40,477 nt of DNA from Candidatus Dadabacteria bacterium (GTDB lineage Bacteria; Desulfobacterota_D; UBA1144; Nemesobacterales; Nemesobacteraceae): positions 1-40,477 of the forward strand of contig JAPPFE010000039.1 in the NCBI GenBank assembly GCA_028823955.1, written 5' to 3'. The notes under the pieces are model-generated. The model was not told the DNA's origin and ran no database searches. It saw only the letters and a list, made by a program, of their open reading frames with translations. Position numbers and translations under genes: made by a program. Below, one piece after another: positions 32,787-39,755 of the stretch. The first letter of the stretch is position 1. Each line of letters opens with the position of its first letter.

Positions 32787-33251
32787 TTAAAGACCTAGTT
32801 CTTTTACCTTGCTGAGTATCTCTTCGGCATGGGACGAGGGTTTAACTTTGCGCCAAATATACGCTATCCTGCCACCTTTTTCTATAAGGAAGGTGGTCCT
32901 GCGAGCAACGAAGGGGATGAGCCTCCACCTTGCCCCGTACAGATCCACTATCTTCCTTCTTCTGTCGCTCAGCAGCGGGAAGTTGAGTGAGAACTTGTCT
33001 CTGAACTTCTCATGGGACTTGACCCCGTCTGTGCTTACCCCCAGGATCTGCACTCCAAGAGATGCAAGTTCCCGCTCCGCATCGCGAAGCGAACAAGCCT
33101 CCCAAACACAGCCCGTACTGTTGTCCCTAGGATAAAAGTAAAGCACCACGGTCCCTTTAGAATAAAAGTCGCTCAACCTTACCTTCTCCGCTCCGTAGGT
33201 TTCGGTTTCAAAATCAGGAGCCTGGCTCCCTATCTCAAGATTCCTTCCCAT
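32787..33251 (-). CDS. Peroxiredoxin, BCP/PrxQ type (copy 2, altered active-site neighbourhood)
   Basis: This 154-residue paralogue of the bcp at 31636-32094 keeps both cysteines, but the motif reads NSTGCVWEAC where copy 1 reads NTPGCTKEAC. The Thr of the PxxxTxxC signature is Ser, which the family allows; the following Pro is Thr, and Thr after the Cys is Val. Activity toward peroxides is plausible but altered. AAGGAA lies upstream of ATG 33251. The two copies are in the same orientation 1157 bases apart, so they arose by tandem duplication. Confidence 0.9.
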   Translation of the reverse strand: MGRNLEIGSQAPDFETETYGAEKVRLSDFYSKGTVVLYFYPRDNSTGCVWEACSLRDAERELASLGVQILGVSTDGVKSHEKFRDKFSLNFPLLSDRRRKIVDLYGARWRLIPFVARRTTFLIEKGGRIAYIWRKVKPSSHAEEILSKVKELGL

Positions 33252-33305
33252 AATTGTTCCTTATTCTTATGAAATCTCTGGTGAATTCTGTATATAATTC
33301 CCTTT

Positions 33306-33818
33306 CTATCCTATTGATTTTATCGCATCAAGCGCCGCATTGTAATCTGGCTCGTTCACTATGTCTCCAACATACTCAACGTGCTCAATTACGTTATCAC
33401 GACCCACAACGAAAATCGCGCGGGCAAGGAGCCTGTTCTCCTTTATAAGCACCCCGTAGGCCTCGCCGAAAGAAGCGTACTGGTAATCTGACGCCGTCTT
33501 TACCCTCTCCACTTCTGCGGCCGCACAGTAGCGGCTCTGCGCGAAAGGAAGATCCATGCTCACCGTTATTATCTGGACCGAATCAGAAAACGCCGCCGCT
33601 TCCTCGTTGAACCTTCTGATCTGGACATCGCAGACCGGCGTGTCTACCGAAACCACGACGTTAAAAACCTTCACGTCATCGCCGAAATTCTCAAGGCTTA
33701 CCTCGCTTCCCAAGGTTTCCACGCACCTGAAATCAGGAGCCTGGTCGCCTTTTTTCAGTTCAGGACCGATAAGGGTAATCGGATTGCCTTTCATCTTTAC
33801 CGCATCATCTCTTTCCAT
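33306..33818 (-). CDS. tpx: Thiol peroxidase Tpx
   Basis: Tpx is a thioredoxin-dependent atypical 2-Cys peroxiredoxin. It shows SVDTPVCDVQIRRFNEEA with the peroxidatic Cys, the resolving Cys in SRYCAAAEV, and FEAYGVLIKE-like FGEAYGVLIKENRLLARAIFVV. The length of 170 residues is typical. GAGG lies ten bases before ATG 33818. It lies 54 bases upstream of bcp copy 2, making a cluster of three peroxidases. Confidence 0.96.
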   Translation of the reverse strand: MERDDAVKMKGNPITLIGPELKKGDQAPDFRCVETLGSEVSLENFGDDVKVFNVVVSVDTPVCDVQIRRFNEEAAAFSDSVQIITVSMDLPFAQSRYCAAAEVERVKTASDYQYASFGEAYGVLIKENRLLARAIFVVGRDNVIEHVEYVGDIVNEPDYNAALDAIKSIG

Positions 33819-33833
33819 CTGGCTTTTTCCTCC

Positions 33834-34178
33834 TCAAAGCTGTTTTTCTTCAATATCAAGATTTATTTTTTTGGCCGTCACGTTCGCGTCGTAAATTGAT
33901 ATCCCCGCAATGAAAAGCGTCGCAAGAGAATACCCCGCGACGAGAGTAAGTGTAGAGCGGGGAACATCTTCGAGCGTCTGGGTATCCGCAAACTCAAGGA
34001 AAACCCGAAGCGGTTCGCGCGAGAGGATATTCACTATTATTATAAGGGCGAATATCGAGATGGCCTTAGCAAACTGCCCGTTATAGAGCTGTCCCAGTCC
34101 CGGGAAAAAAAGGGAAAGCAGAACTGCCAGCCAAGGTCTTTTTCTTCCTTCTCCACGCATGCTCCACAAGCACTCCAT
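33834..34178 (-). CDS. Small TM2/DUF5683-like membrane protein
   Basis: The protein of about 114 residues has the PWLAVLLSLFFPGLGQLYNGQ segment typical of small multi-pass membrane proteins of the TM2/DUF5683/DUF6677 type, two further hydrophobic segments (about residues 35-50 and 85-100) and a charged C-terminus. Function is unknown. ATG 34178 overlaps the trpC stop (TGATG) and suggests coupling; ATG 34160, just before the basic RGEGRKR start, is an alternative. Confidence 0.65.
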   Translation of the reverse strand: MECLWSMRGEGRKRPWLAVLLSLFFPGLGQLYNGQFAKAISIFALIIIVNILSREPLRVFLEFADTQTLEDVPRSTLTLVAGYSLATLFIAGISIYDANVTAKKINLDIEEKQL

Positions 34179-34951
34179 CAGCAAAGAAAACCGCGAAGAG
34201 CCTCCCCGGGGCTTTCGGCTTTCATAAATGTTTCTCCTATAAGAAAAGTGTCTATACCGCAGTCAATAAGTCCTTCCATGTCCTTGACCGACGATATGCC
34301 GCTTTCGCTTATTATGATTTTCCCTTCAGGCACCATGCCGGAAAGCCTCTTTGACACGTCAAGCGAAACATCAAATGTCCGAAGATCCCTGTTATTTATG
34401 CCGATTATTTCGCTTCCCGCCAAAAGAGCGGTCTCGAGTTCCTCCTCGCCGTGCACCTCCACGATGCAGTTCATCCCTAGGGAACCCGCGAGAGAAAGAT
34501 ATTCCTCTATCTGCCCACGATCCAGTACGGCGACTATAAGAAGCACGAGGTCGGCCCCGTGGCACCTTGCCTCATATACCTGGTAGGGGTCTATGGTGAA
34601 ATCCTTTCTCAGAATCGGAAGCGCCGAGTGAGTTCTTATATCGGAGAGATAGGAAATATCCCCTCCGAAGAACTTGCGGTCGGTAAGAACCGAAAGCGCA
34701 AAAGCCCCCGAGGCTTCATAATCCCGGGCAATAGAAAAATGATCGAAATCATCCCTTATGACTCCCTTGGAAGGAGAAGCCCGTTTTATTTCCGATATTA
34801 TCTTCACCCCACGGGTCTTTGCGTGAAGAGCGGCAAAATCAATGGCCGGGGAACGGTCCGCGGCGGCGGACACGAGTTCTTCGAGAGGAAGCTTTTTTTT
34901 TGCCTCATCCAGTTCCTGCCTTTTATACGCAACTATGTCGTCAAGAATCAT
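34178..34951 (-). CDS. trpC: Indole-3-glycerol-phosphate synthase
   Basis: TrpC closes the indole ring in tryptophan synthesis. Motifs are VKIISEIKRASPSKG, ALSVLTDRKFFGG, PILRKDFTIDPYQV, IGINNRDLRTFDV and IISESGISS. At 257 residues it is the monofunctional enzyme, without a PRAI (TrpF) fusion. It overlaps trpD by 11 bases (ATGATTCTTGA). Confidence 0.97.
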   Translation of the reverse strand: MILDDIVAYKRQELDEAKKKLPLEELVSAAADRSPAIDFAALHAKTRGVKIISEIKRASPSKGVIRDDFDHFSIARDYEASGAFALSVLTDRKFFGGDISYLSDIRTHSALPILRKDFTIDPYQVYEARCHGADLVLLIVAVLDRGQIEEYLSLAGSLGMNCIVEVHGEEELETALLAGSEIIGINNRDLRTFDVSLDVSKRLSGMVPEGKIIISESGISSVKDMEGLIDCGIDTFLIGETFMKAESPGEALRGFLC

Positions 34952-35975
34952 TCGGCTGGTTCCGGTTGGTAATTTCGATCAGCATCTCAAGCTTTCCAAG
35001 AGCGGCCCCGCTTAAAAGAGAATCTTTGGCCAGAACAAGTGCTTCTGCAAGACTCGCCGCCTTGCCCGAAACGTATATGGCCGCCATCGCGTTAAGCAGA
35101 CTCGCGTCTGTTTTCGCACCGCTCTCCCCTCCTCTCAGCACAGAGAGGGTTATCTCCGCGTTTTCGGCCGCGCTCGCCCCGCCCCTGAGTTCTTCGTGCG
35201 AACGGGTTTTTACGCCAAAATCTTCGGGGTGCAGATCGTATTCGGTGATTTCGCCGTCACGAAGTTCGGCTACTTTCGTGCTTCCCGTAACTGTTATCTC
35301 GTCCATGCACCCTTCTCCATGAACTACCATTACTTTTTGCGAACCTAAGTTTTTAAGCACTTCGGCAACAGAAACGAGAAGCTGGGGGGAGTAGACTCCC
35401 ATAACCTGATTTCTCACCCCCGCAGGATTTACCACGGGACCTATCAGGTTAAAGACAGTCCTTATTCCGAGTTCCTTTCTGCACTTTGCTACGTTTCTCA
35501 TGGCGGGGTGATATACAGGAGCGAAAAGAAAAGCTATGCCCGCTTCCAAAAGACATTTCTGTGCAAGAGACGGGGGAATACCTATTTTCACTCCAAGCGC
35601 TTCCAGAACATCCGCGCTTCCAACCGGGCTTGAAACAGACCTGTTGCCGTGTTTTGCGACCGTGACTCCTGCTCCTGAGACTATGAAGGCAGCGGTTGTG
35701 GATATGTTAAAGGTCCCGCTTCCGTCACCTCCGGTCCCACAGAGGTCCACCGCGGTTTCCCTGTCGCAGTCTATCTTTTCAGCCTTACCCAAAAGGGCCT
35801 TCGCCACGCCGGTTATCTCGGAAACGGTTTCCCCCTTCATGCGAAGCGCCGTAAGAAAGGCGGCCATCTGGCTTTCGGGAAGTTCCCCTTCCATCATAAG
35901 GTCAAAGACCGCTGTCACTTCCTTTTCCGAGAGGTCTCCACCTTCCACAAGCTTAGAAATCACTTCAGTTATCAT
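34941..35975 (-). CDS. trpD: Anthranilate phosphoribosyltransferase
   Basis: TrpD joins anthranilate to PRPP. The signature DLCGTGGDGSGTFNIST is followed by VAKHGNRSVSSPVGSADVLEALG and FLFAPVYHPAM, FNLIGPVVNPAG and VVHGEGCMDEIT. From ATG 35975 the length is 344. It overlaps nusB by 11 bases with GAGAGGGG upstream inside nusB; a longer start further up would run deep into nusB and lacks support. trpE, trpG, trpF, trpA and trpB are not in the window. Confidence 0.97.
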   Translation of the reverse strand: MITEVISKLVEGGDLSEKEVTAVFDLMMEGELPESQMAAFLTALRMKGETVSEITGVAKALLGKAEKIDCDRETAVDLCGTGGDGSGTFNISTTAAFIVSGAGVTVAKHGNRSVSSPVGSADVLEALGVKIGIPPSLAQKCLLEAGIAFLFAPVYHPAMRNVAKCRKELGIRTVFNLIGPVVNPAGVRNQVMGVYSPQLLVSVAEVLKNLGSQKVMVVHGEGCMDEITVTGSTKVAELRDGEITEYDLHPEDFGVKTRSHEELRGGASAAENAEITLSVLRGGESGAKTDASLLNAMAAIYVSGKAASLAEALVLAKDSLLSGAALGKLEMLIEITNRNQPNDS

Positions 35976-36420
35976 CGCCGAACTCGCCCCTCTCCATACT
36001 TTTCCCAATCTTATCGAGAATACCGTTTATAAACGCGGCGGAGGTCTCCGACCCGAACTCTTTGGCCACTTCGATCGCCTCGTTTATAGTAACAGGCAGA
36101 GGTATATCGCTCAAGAAAACGATCTCGTAAACCGAGAGACGCAGAATGTTCCTGTCTATCATGGACATTCTCGACACCCTCCAGTGCTCAGAAGATCTGT
36201 TTAAGATGCCGTCTATGGCGTTGATATTTTCCAAAACGCCCTGACAGAGCAGAAACGCAAATTCAAGCGTTTCGCCGTCCGCCGCTTCGTGATGAAGTAA
36301 ACAGAAAGATTCAAAATTGGAACGCAGGTTGGATGACCGTGAGGAACTGCCCCCGGAGGCTGAATCAGCCTGATAGAGAAACTGAAGGGCGGTTTTTCTG
36401 GATGACCTTCTCTTCCCCAT
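35965..36420 (-). CDS. nusB: Transcription antitermination factor NusB
   Basis: NusB, with NusE (S10), binds boxA RNA in rRNA antitermination. The protein has the N-terminal RRSSRKTALQFLYQADS, a helical middle, and the conserved C-terminal MIDRNILRLSVYEIVFL, PLPVTINEAIEVAKEFGS and AFINGILDKI. At 151 residues it is normal, apart from a Ser-rich insertion near residues 20-30. ribH-nusB adjacency is common in bacteria; here trpD follows with overlap. Confidence 0.95.
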   Translation of the reverse strand: MGKRRSSRKTALQFLYQADSASGGSSSRSSNLRSNFESFCLLHHEAADGETLEFAFLLCQGVLENINAIDGILNRSSEHWRVSRMSMIDRNILRLSVYEIVFLSDIPLPVTINEAIEVAKEFGSETSAAFINGILDKIGKSMERGEFGDDN

Positions 36421-36429
36421 CTGGTAAAT

Positions 36430-36897
36430 CTAGGAAAGCGCTTTTACGAGATTAACCATCTCGAGCGCGCTAAGTGCAGCCTCGCTTCCCCTGTTTCCTG
36501 CCTTGACCCCTGCCCTTTCAATGGCCTGCTCGGTGGTCTCAGTGGTTATTATTCCGCAGCAGACGGGCACTCCGGTCTCAAGAGCCACCGCTGAGAGATC
36601 CTTTGTCACCTGCGAAGCGAGAAAATCAAAATGGGAAGTCTGCCCCCTTATTATGGCTCCAATCGCCACGACGGCATCGTATTTTCCTGACAGCGCCGCC
36701 TTTTTCACCGCCAAAGGCACCTCAAAAGAACCCGGAACCTTTATCACGTCTATTGACCTCTCGCCCGCGCCGTGGCGAACGAGGGTATCGATCGCTCCCT
36801 CCGTCATGGGGTTCGTGACGAAACTGTTGACCCTGCTTGACACGATGGCGAAGCGGAATTTCCCGGCGCTCAGTTTTCCTTCTATCGTTTGAGGCAT
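36430..36897 (-). CDS. ribH: 6,7-dimethyl-8-ribityllumazine synthase
   Basis: RibH condenses DHBP with the ribitylaminopyrimidine. Motifs are FAIVSSRVNSFVT, VPGSFEVPLAVKKAA and AIGAIIRGQTSHFDF (catalytic His), and the C-terminal NRGSEAALSALEMVNL. At 155 residues it is normal. AGGGGAG precedes ATG 36897. It follows ribBX by 11 bases and precedes nusB. Confidence 0.97.
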   Translation of the reverse strand: MPQTIEGKLSAGKFRFAIVSSRVNSFVTNPMTEGAIDTLVRHGAGERSIDVIKVPGSFEVPLAVKKAALSGKYDAVVAIGAIIRGQTSHFDFLASQVTKDLSAVALETGVPVCCGIITTETTEQAIERAGVKAGNRGSEAALSALEMVNLVKALS

Positions 36898-36908
36898 TTG
36901 CTCCCCTC

Positions 36909-38108
36909 TTACTTTGATATTGAAACAATATTACCGTAATCAGCGCTTTTTCCCATTGCAATTTCCTTTTCCGTGTAATCCGAAATGTCTATGGGAACGC
37001 TCCCGACCATCCTGAGCCCGAATCCCTCAAGCCCCTTTACCTTTATCGGATTGTTAGTGAGAAGCCTTATGTCGCGCACTCCAAGATCCCTGAGTATCTG
37101 GGCTCCCACTCCGTAATGCCTGAGTTCAGCCTTGAGTTCCTGTCTCTCCGGAACAAGGGCAGGCGTCTCTTTTATTTTTCCGTTTGAATAGCGCTTTATC
37201 TTTTTCGCGAACCCCCCGTTGCTTGACTCTTGGTTTATGTAGACGAGGACTCCGGAGCCGTTTGCCTCTATCATCTTCAGGGACTGGGTAAGCTTCGCCC
37301 TGCTGTGGCAGTAAAGAGAACCGAAAATATCGCTTATGGCGCAGTCGGAATGCACCCTAACTAGTGTCCCATCCTCGGGACTCAGTTCCCCCTTCACAAA
37401 GGCCATGTGCTGAAGGCCGTCTATTTCATTTTCAAAAGCGATAGCACGGAAAACCCCGTATTCGGTAGGCACTTCCGCCTCGGCCACCCTGCGCACGAAG
37501 CTCTCCTTGCCTATTCTGTATCTTATGAGATCGGCTATAGTGGCAATCTTTATGCCGTGCTTTTTCGAGAAAGCCATCAGGTCCTCAAGACGCGCCATGT
37601 CGCCGTTCTCCTTCATTATCTCGCAGATAACCGACGCCGGGTGAAAACCCGCCAGCCTTGATATGTCAACCGAGCCTTCCGTGTGGCCGGCGCGGACAAG
37701 CACCCCGCCCTTTTTCGCTATGAGCGGAAAAATATGTCCGGGACGCACGAAATCCTCAGGTCTTGAATCCTGGGATATCGCCTGTCTTATCGTTGAGGCT
37801 CTGTCATGGGTCGATATGCCGGTCGTAACCCCCTTTTTCGCATCTATTGGAACGGTGAAAGCCGTGTGTTCGGGAGCTTCGTTGTACTCGGGCTTTATGG
37901 GCTGAAGAGCCAGACGGTCTGCGTCTTCCTGGATAAGAGAAAGGCAGATAAGGCCACGGCCGTGAGTAGCCATGAAATTGATCACTTCCGCGGTAGCGTT
38001 TTCGGCGGGTATGACAAAATCTCCCTCGTTCTCCCTGTCTTCGTCATCGACCAGTATTACGAGTCTGCCCTGTTTTACGTCATCAATAATTTCTTCGATG
38101 GAGTTCAT
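36909..38108 (-). CDS. ribB: RibBX-like: DHBP synthase with degenerate GTP cyclohydrolase II domain
   Basis: The N-terminal half (residues 1-200) is a normal 3,4-dihydroxy-2-butanone-4-phosphate synthase: [46 protein letters not shown] and GHTEGSVD. The C-terminal half (about 205-399) keeps the cyclohydrolase II fold ([31 protein letters not shown]) but loses key residues: of the three zinc ligands Cys256 and Cys267 remain, while the third is Ser269 (CHS for CDC), and the RQEGRGIGL catalytic segment reads NQESSNGGF at 292-300. This is the pattern of RibBX proteins, whose second domain has lost activity. A functional GTP cyclohydrolase II should be encoded elsewhere. Confidence 0.9.
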   Translation of the reverse strand: MNSIEEIIDDVKQGRLVILVDDEDRENEGDFVIPAENATAEVINFMATHGRGLICLSLIQEDADRLALQPIKPEYNEAPEHTAFTVPIDAKKGVTTGISTHDRASTIRQAISQDSRPEDFVRPGHIFPLIAKKGGVLVRAGHTEGSVDISRLAGFHPASVICEIMKENGDMARLEDLMAFSKKHGIKIATIADLIRYRIGKESFVRRVAEAEVPTEYGVFRAIAFENEIDGLQHMAFVKGELSPEDGTLVRVHSDCAISDIFGSLYCHSRAKLTQSLKMIEANGSGVLVYINQESSNGGFAKKIKRYSNGKIKETPALVPERQELKAELRHYGVGAQILRDLGVRDIRLLTNNPIKVKGLEGFGLRMVGSVPIDISDYTEKEIAMGKSADYGNIVSISK

Positions 38109-38168
38109 CTTTCTATATACTCTTCCGTCGCAAAAAAGGTCATAAACACAAACAATTTCTTTAAGCAG

Positions 38169-38196
38169 GATATAGAATAGACGGCGTCTCTGTCAA
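38169..38196 (-). promoter_or_regulatory. Promoter of the rib-nusB-trp run, with a spacer palindrome
   Basis: On the minus strand TTGACA (38191-38196) and TATATC (38169-38174) are 16 bases apart. The spacer contains the palindrome AGACG-C-CGTCT (38179-38189), which could be a repressor site. The leader to ribBX is about 55 bases, too short for an FMN riboswitch. Confidence 0.55.
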
Positions 38197-38211
38197 CAAA
38201 CACGCAGAGCC

Positions 38212-39213
38212 TTACGTGCGGAAAAGACCAACCTTCTCCTTTATCTCTTCCATGTTCTCTTCGGCTATCCGTTTCGCCTTGAGGGTTCCCTCGCGGAGTA
38301 TGTCCCTTACCTCATCCGTCCTTTTTTCATACTGCGCCCTTTTTTCCCTGATGGGCTCAAGGAGAAGGTTTATGGCGCGGGCGAGTTTCTTCTTCACCTC
38401 TACATCCCCGACGTTTCCTGTCCTGTAGCGGTCCTTGAGGTCCTCTATTTCCTCGGTATCGTCGTTGAAAAGATCGTGGTAGATAAAAACCGGGTTGCCT
38501 TCCACGGTGCCCGGTATGTCGGCCCTTATTCTCTTCGGGTCGGTATACATGCTCCTTACCTTGCGCTCAACTTCCTTTTCGCTGTCGCTTAGGTATATGC
38601 AGTTGTTAAGACTCTTGCTCATTTTCCTGTTCCCGTCGGTGCCCACGAGGCGAGACGCTTTGCTGATAAGCGGTTCAGGCTCCCCGAAGTAATCGCCGTA
38701 GAGAAAATTGAACCTCCTGGCAAGCTCCCTGGTGAGTTCCACGTGACTCAGTTGATCCTCGCCCACGGGGACCTTGGTCGCCCGGAACATCAGTATGTCG
38801 GCCGCCATTAGCACGGGGTATCCGAGAAGCCCGGCCGAGTAGTTGTCCCCAACTCCCATATCCTGAATTTTCTCCTTGAGTGTGGGGATTCTCTGGAGTC
38901 TCGGCACGGGACAAAGCATCGAGAGTATGGTCGAGAGTTCCGTTATCTGCGGCACCTGGGACTGGACATAAAAAACTGAGCACTCCGGGTCCATTCCCAC
39001 GGAAAGCCAGTCGCACACCATTTCGACCGTGTTTTCCTCAACCTCGACGGCCCTGTCGTAATGCGTGGTCAGCATGTGGAGGTTGGCAACCAGAAAAAAG
39101 CAGTCGTATTCACTCTGAAACCTGATGCGGTTCTGAAGCGAACCCACAAGGTGTCCCAAATGAAGTTTTCCAGTCGGCCTGTCTCCGGTAACCAGGATGG
39201 GTCTTCCGCTCAC
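38212..39213 (-). CDS. trpS: Tryptophanyl-tRNA synthetase
   Basis: TrpS charges tRNA-Trp with tryptophan. The class I signatures are [11 protein letters not shown] (HIGH-type) and KMSKS in [25 protein letters not shown] and [22 protein letters not shown] are also characteristic. The length of 333 residues is normal. The start is GTG 39213 with GGAGG five bases upstream. It lies 103 bases before the rib promoter and is likely a separate unit, placed next to the trpD-trpC region. Confidence 0.97.
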   Translation of the reverse strand: MSGRPILVTGDRPTGKLHLGHLVGSLQNRIRFQSEYDCFFLVANLHMLTTHYDRAVEVEENTVEMVCDWLSVGMDPECSVFYVQSQVPQITELSTILSMLCPVPRLQRIPTLKEKIQDMGVGDNYSAGLLGYPVLMAADILMFRATKVPVGEDQLSHVELTRELARRFNFLYGDYFGEPEPLISKASRLVGTDGNRKMSKSLNNCIYLSDSEKEVERKVRSMYTDPKRIRADIPGTVEGNPVFIYHDLFNDDTEEIEDLKDRYRTGNVGDVEVKKKLARAINLLLEPIREKRAQYEKRTDEVRDILREGTLKAKRIAEENMEEIKEKVGLFRT

Positions 39214-39308
39214 TTTAACCTCCGATAAATCGATGCGTGGCGGTAATGTTACTCAAACAGCAAAGATACTCAACAGGATGGGCGGGGTTTGAGTCTATCC
39301 ACCTAGGC

Positions 39309-39330
39309 TTTCCGCAAATTTCAGCGGAAA
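39309..39330. repeat. Perfect 7-bp inverted repeat, possible operator
   Basis: TTTCCGC (39309-39315) and GCGGAAA (39324-39330) flank an 8-base spacer in the divergent region between trpS and the first DUF5666 lipoprotein, upstream of the promoter at 39357-39385. No T tract follows on either strand, so a protein-binding site is more likely than a terminator. Confidence 0.4.
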
Positions 39331-39356
39331 AACAGATGACGATAGTGCTAAAGAAG

Positions 39357-39385
39357 TTGCAACCAGAACATTAGAAAAATATAAT
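39357..39385 (+). promoter_or_regulatory. Promoter of the DUF5666 lipoprotein genes
   Basis: TTGCAA (39357-39362) and a perfect TATAAT (39380-39385) are 17 bases apart. The predicted start is near 39392, giving a 25-base leader with AGGTGAT as ribosome site before ATG 39417. Confidence 0.75.
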
Positions 39386-39416
39386 CTAACTAGAAAGAAA
39401 ATTGAGCAGGTGATAT

Positions 39417-39731
39417 ATGTTAATCAACAATTCTCTAAGGTTAGTAGCTGTGGCCTTGCTACTCATGCTCGGTGCGGCGGCCTGTAGTAACGGAAATCAT
39501 GATAAATACGATTACGAAAAGAATTACGAAACTGAAGGTGTAATCACAGGTATCGTTGACTCCCAATCCTTCCTCTTGGGCAACGTCCTCGTAACGCACG
39601 ATTCTTCAACCCGTTTTGAACACGGCAGGGCCGAGGACCTCGCCGTCGGCAAACGCGTAGAAGTCGAAGGCACCAGAACAACTTCGGGAATTATCATCGC
39701 TCGAGAAATCGAGTTCGAGGATAGAGATTAA
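39417..39731 (+). CDS. DUF5666-domain lipoprotein (single domain)
   Basis: The 104-residue protein has a lipoprotein signal peptide ending GAAAC with Cys23, an acidic His/Asp/Tyr linker (NHDKYDYEKNYE) and one DUF5666 domain (about residues 37-101: EGVITGIVDSQSFLLGNVLV to IIIAREIEFED). DUF5666 is a small beta-rich domain of unknown function common in exported proteins. It is probably attached to the outer or inner membrane, facing the periplasm. The next gene contains close copies of this domain, so the two arose by duplication. The start ATG 39417 follows a good promoter. Confidence 0.82.
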   Translation: MLINNSLRLVAVALLLMLGAAACSNGNHDKYDYEKNYETEGVITGIVDSQSFLLGNVLVTHDSSTRFEHGRAEDLAVGKRVEVEGTRTTSGIIIAREIEFEDRD

Positions 39732-39755
39732 TGAGGAGAGGGGTGAAAAGTCTCA

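Noticed and set aside
38109-38211. FMN riboswitch before ribBX
   Set aside because: The predicted leader is only about 55 bases and no RFN-type conserved segments are visible.
39300-39470. Open frame across the trpS/DUF5666 gap with protein-like composition (KEVATRTLEKYNLTRKKIE)
   Set aside because: It has no start codon with a ribosome site, an upstream in-frame stop, and overlaps the lipoprotein promoter and start. It may be a decayed gene, but the evidence is too thin.
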